Assembly: GCA_024663395.1 (NCBI GenBank)
Contig: JANFAH010000006.1
Span: forward strand, 1,860,001 to 1,924,000
Source: Pisolithus tinctorius
Taxonomy: Eukaryota; Basidiomycota; Agaricomycetes; Boletales; Pisolithaceae
Reading direction: 5' to 3'
Length of the DNA: 64,000 nucleotides
The notes under the pieces were generated by a model. That model searched no databases. It saw only the letters and a program-made list of their open reading frames with translations, and was not told where the DNA came from. A program made the translations under genes and the position numbers. Every line of letters begins with the position of its first letter. The stretch's first letter is position 1. Below are positions 56,454 to 64,000 of this stretch, piece by piece.

Positions 56454-59400
56454 TTACATGAAGTCTATGGCACGTTTGCGACCTCGGGGAGGACCTATGT
56501 CGTATGGACTATTCATGACGTCTGGATCAAGAGAGGAATCAGGAGGCAAGTCTTTCACGATGTCAGGTGGGGGTTTCTCCACCCATGTCTCCTCTCCTCT
56601 CCCTCCCTCCCTTTTCCTTCTCTTCTTCGGCCTGTCACGATCACGGTCTCTTTTATGTCGTAGACCAGACAGCGAGAGCGCTTCTCCCCCCTCTTCATCG
56701 AGATCGAAGGAGACAAGCACGCCACCCTTAGCACCTTTCGATTTCTTGCTCTTTTTGTCCGTCCCAGAGTGCTCCTTCTCTTTCGCCTTAGTTTTGGCTT
56801 GCGGGTCGCGGGGTATGAATGTCGGTTTAAAGTTAGACATGTCAATGTCAGCGGCCAAGGTTTCACTCGGCAACTCCGCAGGAGCAGCAGCCTGAGTCGA
56901 CGTTGACGGTTCTGGCGCCATCGAACTGTCTACCGTCTCGTGCGCCTTAGTATCTTCCTCGTCACTATTTTCCGCATCGCTAGCGAAAATGGCCTTGAAT
57001 ATGTCCATCGCTGGCCTCTCATATGTGAGAATATCGTCCCCTTGACTGTCATCCTCTCCAAGGCCAATGTTAGCCAGATCGCGTTTGTAAGCGATGCCGC
57101 CGTCGCTCTCTACTGGAGTGGAACCTAGGGGGACAGCGCCCGACGAAGTGTCATCTGCAGAAGGGGGATTGAAAGATGATGCAGGGGCTCCTGTATCGTA
57201 TTGCATATCGGGGTTGGGATCCTTCACGCCGAAACGTTTACAAAGCAAGCGTGCCGGTTGCCAGGGCTTAACTTCCCTCGTCATTGGACCATACATTCCC
57301 AGTCGTGCCGCGTGCGCCTTTGGATTCTCTTCCTTTGGATCCTCCTTAGGAGGCTCTTCAGGAAGGTCCTCTGGCAATGTTGGCTCTTCCATTGGCTTAT
57401 GCAACCCCTCGACAATCTTGGGCCCTAATTCTAGCACAGCAGCGCTCGTAAACCGTCCTGCCATTGCACCAGTCACGGGGCGGAACAAAGCCGCAGCCTT
57501 TGCGTACTCGTTTAACTCAAAAACATACGACTCTGGCTTCTGGTCGTGCAGCCGTGGAGGTATGGATGCATCCGATCCTGGTTCAGCATATGTACGAAGG
57601 AAAGCGGTATATCGAGCCTGCTTTTTCGGATTGGAAGCAAATGGCTGGAACCCACGTAGAGCTGCCTCGGCGATGTGGGCTTCAACATGAGGTATTGGAA
57701 CCCCATGTGGACCAGGGGGAGTCTCAGATGTTGTAGGAACAGCAGCCTCACCAGGGGATAGAGAGGGCATCGAACGGCCTGCCGCAATATTCTTGATTTT
57801 TTCTTGATCTTTCTTGGACATGTAATCGAAAACAGACCGCGGCGCAGCAGGGAGAGACGTTTCTCCAAGAGCAGCACCTCGCTTTGCATAGACATGAATC
57901 AGCTGTCGGATAACACACACGTCTGTACTTACCTGATCAGGGGTGATGCCTGACTTCCACTGAGCATGAGTTTGGGGTTGTGACGGGACAGCAATCGATG
58001 TAACATTCTCCTTGTCATCGATTTCTGCTTTTGCTTTCTCCCAGACTTGCTTTGGATTGGGAGTCCATCCTTGTGGCACGTCCGGTATGGGAAACCTGAC
58101 AGAATAGGAAACTTAAATCTTTGAACTGTGCAGCGAAACGGGATTGCAAGTACCACATATCTTCCGCCACTGGTTTATCAGATAAAACGAAGCCGGACAA
58201 TACCGGGGTACCGTCCCGGAAGGCAGCATGGACAAATCCTCGTCTCTAGAATACATCAGCTGAACTGTACCGCTAGAAAGTGACTAGTAAGTATCACCTA
58301 CATCCCGTGGCTGGGTAGTCTGTGCCCGGAGGCTCCGCGATTGCGTTGATGAAGGACCTCCTTTCCCAATGACAATGCGCTCGTCATCCTGAACGTCGGT
58401 AACATCGAAAGCCGTCCTATTCTTGCCGAGACTTGCAGCATGATCATATACGTCCAGGTCATCCTCATCCGCATCGTTCATCACGCCAAGTCCAAAACCG
58501 CCTGAGAAACCTAAGTTGCGAACCCTAGCGAGAGAAATAAACGGGCAAACCTGCCAATCTAGGCCCTTGTTTTGCACTTGAACTCCCTTGGACAGCGCCT
58601 GAACTTGCATGTAAGCCGAGTCCCTTGTTGTATCCAATCCCATGAAAATCATCTTTACGCCCCGCAACAACAAGCGGTGTGTCTCGCGGCGGATAAGTAT
58701 GCTTCTTAGCCTCCTCGTCGACCTCCGTTGCGCTGGGATCCCGGCCATACTGAATTTCATGTTGTCGCCATGACACTCTAGGTCCTATCCCCCAACCTAA
58801 CCTCCAGCCCATCTTCTTGAGGATACGCGCACCAACCGAATCTTTCGGTGGAGGAACGATCGCCTCTTCCAGTGCAAGTGTAATAGGGCTGGCGTTGATA
58901 TGAGCAGCGAAAACAACAAGCAGAACAATAACAAACTCTTTCTCCGTCTCCTCCAACCCGTCCTTTCGCCCTCTTTCTGCCATAGTCCCTCCAACAATAT
59001 CCATCTCATCATGCTCGGCTACTAGCTTCTGGTCCGCGCGCAGTTCTGCAAGATCTTCTTCGTCCATAAAGTCCTCCGGCCGAGCGACTCGGCCTTTGGC
59101 ACGGTCGGTACGTGAGGATATGAATGTAGAAGGTGTCCATCCTACGTAGCTGTTAGTCTCCTTTGACGTTGAAAAGTATCGTGAGGAGTACCTTCCTTGG
59201 AACCGACAGTGTTGAAAAACCCAGCTGAGAATCCACCGCTGAAAGCACCATGCAACCTTCTTCGTCCCTTTTCATCTCTGACCTAGGCCGTTTTTTCAAA
59301 ATCCGCGTAAGCCACTGATGATACGATACCGACCTCTTGCTTCCACACCGGTACAAACTCGCCCGTGTCCTTGGACTTCTCGAGCGGCGGCAACGGAGTC

Positions 59401-59542
59401 CCGATCTACAGTGAACTTGTTATGGCCTGGTCGGATGGTGAGAACAAGCAGAACTCACTAGGCAGAAGTTTTCATTGGCTCTCCTGCTTGAGATGTCAAC
59501 CCCGAGGTCTCCAAGTTTCCGTTTGAGCTTTGCCGTGCTCAT
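56454..59542 (-). CDS. G-patch protein, GPATCH1-like
   Basis: The protein starts [20 protein letters not shown] at 59542, then [63 protein letters not shown], and the G-patch domain [19 protein letters not shown]. Later come [48 protein letters not shown] sequence, and [10 protein letters not shown]. It ends with charged, Lys-rich motifs, [12 protein letters not shown], and GRKRAIDFM. This is the GPATCH1/DUF1604 family, a nuclear protein of spliceosomal complexes whose G-patch activates a DEAH helicase. Length and domain order match the family. At least five introns are present; the large 3' exon spans 56454-57932. It is followed head to tail by the Mak11-like gene upstream at 59757. Confidence 0.9.
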
Positions 59543-59756
59543 CGTCTGACGCGTTGTTATCCGAATCCCGACTGTTTGTAGCCGAATACTATCCTGACCC
59601 TAAGACTGGGTTTACATGGTATGAACACCTCAGTAGTTCACATTACATAGTCATTCCACCAAGTACTCCATCACTGACGAGCCCAAGGGAATAACCAAGT
59701 CTTGCAGATGACACTTGTGGTTCTGGCATCCACTCCTGGCCACCCAGTCTCGGTTC

Positions 59757-61306
59757 TCACTCCCCTTCCTCCTCTTCCTCTTCCTCTGCCCCCTTTTCCT
59801 GGTCCTCCTCTCCACTGTCTTCCTGATCTTCGGCACGTTTCCGCTTTCCAATTTTTGCGTTTTCAGCGTCGGACTCATCTCTAGATCTATTTTCTGAGAC
59901 AGTTAGGCACGTCAGTCGTGTGCCCTTAGTATCGTACTCCGCCACGGGGCGTAACTGTATTGGTTCTGTAGTGCCGTCATGCAACGCTGCTAGATCATAC
60001 ACAAAAATGTTTCCGTCGGATGAGATGGTACAAGCTATTGTCGTCGACTTCCGGGCGTTCTTTGTGTTGGTTTCTGGTTCTGGTACAGCAACTTCGAGCG
60101 TTTCCACGGCTTTGACGCTGAAGTATCAGTACGACGTAAATGAGGTGTTCGCTCATACGCCTTGGAGAATGTACAGACCGATTAGAGTGGCCAATCATTT
60201 CAGCAATAATTGACGGAGGCTTTTCTGGGTCCTCCAAAAAGTGATATATAGATACCTTCTTATCTTCCGCCGCGACAAGCATTAGTTCTCCGCTGCCGGC
60301 CCACCTACAAAATCGCACGCTGTGAATCCTGGAAGCGTGTGATAAGGTATGGCGCAAAACCATATCCTACACCGGGAAAAATGAGCAGATGTAGCAAAAA
60401 GATAATGCGAGAGAAACCTACAGTGGAAAATATTTCGAGGGTCGAGTGATACTGTACGATGAAAAACGTCGCTCCTACTGACCACCGCACGATCTCTCCC
60501 TCTGATGAAGGCAATTAATCCAAGGCTGAAGCAACATGGAAGGATAAGTACCTTTCCCCAGCTTAATGCTAGCAGACCCCTTTCCACGCATCAGATCCCA
60601 CATACGAAGTGTACGATCTTGTCCAACACTCAATGCAATTTTTCCAGATGGATGGATTGCAACAGAGTTGACACGGCCCTTATGACCCTTAAAGGTGCGG
60701 AGAACGACCCAGTCGCGTGCATGGAATAGACTCAGTGTGCCGTCCTCGGACGCAGAGAGTAGATGGGATCGCGATGGAAACTCCAGGTATGTGATAGATC
60801 CTGGATAATCGGGAAATGTGTCTACGTGAGGTGCACCTGGTAATTTGGAAAGGGTTACCTTCGTGGTGCATCAAACCTCCTATTTCTTTCCTCCTTGCCA
60901 AGTCCCATACTTTGATAATTTCATCCGCACTTCCTGTTGCTAGCCATTTTCCACCTGGCGAAGCCGCAACAGCTTTGATATGAGAGACATGCGCGGGGAA
61001 TATGAAAATTGGCTTCAAGTGGAACTCGTATCCAGATTCCGAGGAAGATACTGTGCCCTCCAATCCGTAGAGTAACTTCTCATAAGAACCTGCGACAATT
61101 TTGAACGACGTTGAGAGTATTGATTGTTGAGAGGGTCGTGAGGATGCGCCGTTGACCTCTTTTGCTTTTTCTTTACCCTTCGGATCAGAAGGAATGACTG
61201 GCTTTAGTTTTGACGATTTTTGTCGTAAATCCTTCGGAGAAGAAGGTTCGTATCTGACCCTCTTGTCCTTCCGGTACGCCTTTTGTTTCCTGGAAACTTC
61301 TACCAT
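59757..61306 (-). CDS. WD40 protein, Mak11/PAK1IP1-like ribosome biogenesis factor
   Basis: From the ATG at 61306 (MVEVSRKQKAYRKDKRVRYE), a Lys-rich stretch is followed by TSFKIVAGSYEKLLYGLEGT, the hallmark of Mak11/PAK1IP1. The propeller repeats follow: HLKPIFIFPAHVSHIKAVAA, GKWLATGSADEIIKVWDL, ITYLEFPSRSHLLSASEDGT, VLRTFKGHKGRVNSVAIHP, ALSVGQDRTLRMWDLM, WSVGATFFIVQYHSTLEIFS, and ISSDGNIFVYDLAAL. The end is an acidic low-complexity tail (AEEEEEEEGE). Mak11 acts in nucleolar 60S subunit assembly. The family N-terminus is followed closely, but upstream in-frame sequence lacks an ATG, so this start is favoured; 137 bp separate it from divergent gatA. Small introns interrupt between several blades. 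Confidence 0.85.
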
Positions 61307-61443
61307 CGGATGGATTGCAATGTTGGCGGCCGTGTCTGCAGTGGCTAATGTGCCTCCCAAATTCGGAAGTAGATCGTTGACGGAGGAAGCCGGGCCGCTG
61401 CCGGTCCAATGATGAAATCGGACACCGCGCTCAGCTCGACGCC
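61307..61443. promoter_or_regulatory. Bidirectional promoter, Mak11-like gene and gatA
   Basis: Only 137 bp lie between the divergent start codons. Both promoters must fit here or overlap the coding starts. No element is assigned. Confidence 0.4.
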
Positions 61444-63414
61444 ATGAGACCAAGACCTATCACCCGGTGTCAACGACTGTTTCGCAGCTCAAGCACAACG
61501 TCAAGCAGCGCCCTACGTACACCACCGATCGGGAGTGATGTTGAGGCTCTCAACGCTGGTGTCAATGCCCTCACTTCAGTAAGCTCCGAACGCAGCACCG
61601 GAGGTTATGGCCAACTGCATGGTCTTTCAATAGCCATCAAAGACAACATTTGCACATCGTCTCTGCCGACAACATGTTCCTCCGCCATACTGCAGCGTCA
61701 GTCTTGTGGAACTTCATTTTCATCTGCTGGCCTTATTTTTTTTACGTGTGCAGAATACCAGTCCCCTTTTGACGCAACTGTCGTCAGGCTTTTACGCGAC
61801 GCAGGGGCCCATATCGTCGGAAAGACTAATTGTGACGAGTTTGGAATGGGGTGAGCTTTCGCCTCTTCTGTCCATCTCTTCCTAAACCAATACCCTATTT
61901 AAACCACAGTTCCCTGAACCTGAATTCAGTACATGGACCCGTCATAAACCCTTTTCAAACCGCACCAAACGTCCCTGCGGCCCAGATGGAACACAGATCA
62001 GCAGGAGGCAGTTCTGGCGGAAGCGCTGCAAGCGTGGCTGCAGGCATCTGCGACGCGTCAGTGACGATGGATGTCGGTACACCGCGCGTTGTGCTCATGA
62101 ACTATTTCTAGGGCTCTTGGTACCGACACTGGCGGGTCTGTGAGACTTCCCGCATCATACTGCGGTGTCGTGGGCTTGAAACCATCCTACGGTATTATTA
62201 GTCGGTTGGTTTGATTACCCTCGTCCTTTCCACAGTTTCGCCTACCACACATTCTCAGTTGGGGCGTCATTTCCTTCGCAGACAGCCTTGACTGCGTCGG
62301 AATATTGGGGAAGTCCGTCGGTATTGTAAAACGCGTATTCGGTGGGTGGTTTGAGTCCAGTCAAGGCGTTCACTCATGTAGATTTAGACACGGTAGCAAC
62401 GTACGATCCCCGGGATCCCACTGCGGCTACTCCTGACTTGCGCGAGAGAGCATGCCAATTCAATAGCCCTTTTCTCTCTGTCACGACCTCAACGCATCAA
62501 CCCCGTTCATTAGAGGGCCTTCGGATCGGAGTTCCTATCGAGTACTTCCCCTCAGAACTTGATCCTAGTATCGTCGACGTTTTGCGCACTGTTCTCCGTC
62601 GTCTCGGAGAAGCCGGCGCAGCTCTTACATCGGTCACCGTTCCTGCAACACAGTATACGCTTAGTGCATACTATGTAATTGCGAGCGCGGAAGCCTCTAG
62701 TAACCTCGCCCGCTTCGACTCCGTCCGGTATGGTATGTCGTGATCTTCGTATTTTCTAAATAAAGGGCGCAGGCGCTGACTTGCCTGATACATTGCCTGC
62801 CCATCCTGATACACTGATGCACGAGCAGGACTTCGCACCGCGCCACCACCTGGAGCCAACACCTCGAAATCCAGTGATGTATTTGCCCACTCACGTTGCG
62901 CTGGTCTTGGAAAAGAAGTTCAGAAGCGTATTTTGCTCGGAACATACGCCCTCACCGCCGAGTGAGTGCTTGTCGTAGTACTTTTTGTTGTGTTAATAAT
63001 TCTTTCTTTTCTTTCAGTGCTTTTGATAACTATTTCTTGCAGGCTCAGCGTATCCGCGGGCATGTCAGAAGAGACTTTGACAGAGTGTTTCGCCATCCCT
63101 GCGCCCTGTTGGAGCGGCCATTTCCTCCTGAGGATGGTGTTGACGTCTTGCTCCACCCTTCCGCCATTCGCACGGCACCTCCACTTGATAGAAGGGCGCA
63201 GGAAAGTCATAGCGGTGGTAAAGCTGCTCTCGGCCTGAGTGAGTATTTACAAGATATTATGACTGTGCCTGCGTCCCTTGCTGGGCTTCCTGCGCTCAGT
63301 ATCCCTGCTGGGACAGGGGCTGATAGATGGCCAGTAGGCGTAAGCGTAGTTGGCCAGTGGGGATGTGACAACCTCGTGATGCATGTCGGGAAGGCAATCG
63401 AAGAGCTGTGCTGA
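61444..63414 (+). CDS. Mitochondrial glutamyl-tRNA(Gln) amidotransferase subunit A
   Basis: Amidase-signature protein: [13 protein letters not shown] with the catalytic Lys, [32 protein letters not shown], the signature [14 protein letters not shown], and [15 protein letters not shown] with the catalytic Ser. These are followed by [100 protein letters not shown], and the end [11 protein letters not shown]. It is the A subunit of the GatCAB/GatFAB complex, which converts Glu-tRNA(Gln) to Gln-tRNA(Gln) in mitochondria. The first intron (61697-61753, 57 nt) is a multiple of three; the second runs 61851-61909. The N-terminus [17 protein letters not shown] is a plausible presequence. A decayed partial copy lies at 36250-37080. 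Confidence 0.92.
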
Positions 63415-63585
63415 GAAAACAATTCCTTTGTTCTGTCCTTCACTCCTTAAAGTAAGCGCGAGAAATTGGACTAGGGGGATTGTAGGGGGAAGTATATCTT
63501 GTCACTAGAGTGGTGAATATGAGTGTGCTCTGCGGGGACTTGATAAACAGGTAGATGGATGGTGCGGAATCCATCGTCAGCCCAT
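63415..63585. other. 3' flank of gatA
   Basis: About 170 bp downstream of the gatA stop. It should contain its terminator. No gene is recognised. Confidence 0.45.
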
Positions 63586-63599
63586 ATTAGTAAAGGAAA

Positions 63600-63757
63600 C
63601 AAGGACATTAATAGATCGGCAATTATGGGCTCACGACACACCCGAGGTGCGCACCTTGCCTTCCGCAAAGGGACCGTGCGCCTTCCACATTCGAATGATG
63701 CCGGCGTGGGTCTGTAAGGGCCTAGGCTTTTCATTTCGAAGACGTCACGTGACCGGC
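63600..63757 (-). pseudogene. Relic of the mitochondrial carrier last exon
   Basis: On the minus strand, 36 bases starting GCACGGTCCCTTT and ending GTGCGCACCT match the carrier gene (about 35767-35802) at 30 of 36 positions. Flanks continue the match: GCCGGTCACGTG with GCCAGCCACGTG (35691), CAGACC, and CCCA..T..GCCG on the other side. Spacing is conserved to within one or two bases. The reading frame is lost. It lies convergent to gatA, mirroring the arrangement carrier plus gatA relic at 35-37 kb. Confidence 0.6.
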
Positions 63758-64000
63758 AATGAAGATCTCATTGCGAACGAATCTGATTAATTCTTGCAAC
63801 TAATCTCAGGTGGACACCATTCCACCGTCCTCTGGATCATCCAGCAGACATGGAGGGCAGGGTAATCACCAGGTCGCCCAGCACGTTTTCCGCATCGGCA
63901 CTCCGTGAGAAATTGACACACCTAACCACCTCTCCGCTACGCCCAGTTGTCTCGCTTCATGCTTCCATCGAGTTGCGTAATAGTCTATAACTCGGAAAGA
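63758..64000. other. Window edge, possible 5' end of another gene
   Basis: A short + strand frame from an ATG at 63850 (MEGRVITRSPSTFSASALRE) reaches 46 codons with a possible GTAATA donor near 63976. It could be the start of a gene beyond the window, but nothing identifies it. Confidence 0.25.

Noticed and set aside
61307..61453. N-terminal extension of the Mak11-like protein ([10 protein letters not shown]...)
   Set aside because: The frame opens with TTG, not ATG, and overlaps the gatA start; the ATG at 61306 is preferred, although WD40-like residues upstream leave some doubt.

Overview
The window is a piece of a basidiomycete (most likely Agaricomycete) nuclear genome. Genes are packed on both strands and are split by many short introns (about 45-100 nt, GT...AG, usually with a CTNAC/CTGAC-like branch site). 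The families are typical of mushroom-forming fungi: a BTB-domain pair, a HET-domain gene with WD40 and TPR parts, an HNH-domain gene, a Rom2-type Rho GEF and YAT-like amino acid permeases. Nearly every gene had to be joined across introns by eye, so internal exon borders are less certain than identities and outer limits.

Layout. 1-5.3 kb: tandem BTB/POZ paralogs with duplicated upstream DNA, preceded by a third, CpG-free relic of that upstream DNA. 5.7-10.8 kb (-): a very long Rxt3-type subunit of the Rpd3L histone deacetylase complex, divergent from 10.9-13.3 kb (+) carnitine acetyltransferase. 13.5-18.4 kb (-): a truncated and a full MFS transporter copy with a small unknown gene between them; a third MFS paralog lies at 24.3-26.8 kb. 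18.8-22.9 kb (-): a WD40-TPR-HET gene. 27-28.1 kb (-): PARP-type zinc finger protein. 28.6-31.5 kb (-): WD40 protein whose N-terminus carries SUMO-interacting-like motifs. 33.0 kb: tRNA-Pro(AGG) with a tiny intron. 33.5-34.4 kb (-): RNA polymerase III subunit Rpc25, divergent from 34.7-35.9 kb (+) Rim2-type mitochondrial carrier. 36.2-37.1 kb (-): decayed gatA copy. 37.9-40.75 kb (+) and 49.7-52.6 kb (-): two amino acid permeases. 40.9-42.4 kb (-): METTL2/Trm140-like methyltransferase. 43.1-49.3 kb (+): Rom2-like RhoGEF with tandem DH regions. 54.8-56.0 kb (-): HNH-domain protein. 56.5-59.5 kb (-): GPATCH1-like spliceosomal protein. 59.8-61.3 kb (-): Mak11/PAK1IP1-like ribosome biogenesis factor, divergent from 61.4-63.4 kb (+) mitochondrial GatA.

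Most genes are housekeeping (chromatin, Pol III, splicing, ribosome assembly, mitochondrial translation and transport, Rho signalling). There is no cluster of one pathway. The most informative signals concern genome evolution. An ancient inverted duplication carried a mitochondrial carrier and gatA as a convergent pair; the carrier survived at 35 kb and gatA at 62 kb, and the other partner decayed at each place. Other signals are a CpG-free repeat copy at the left edge, conserved 7-12 nt microexons in both permeases, and a duplicated first exon in one permease.
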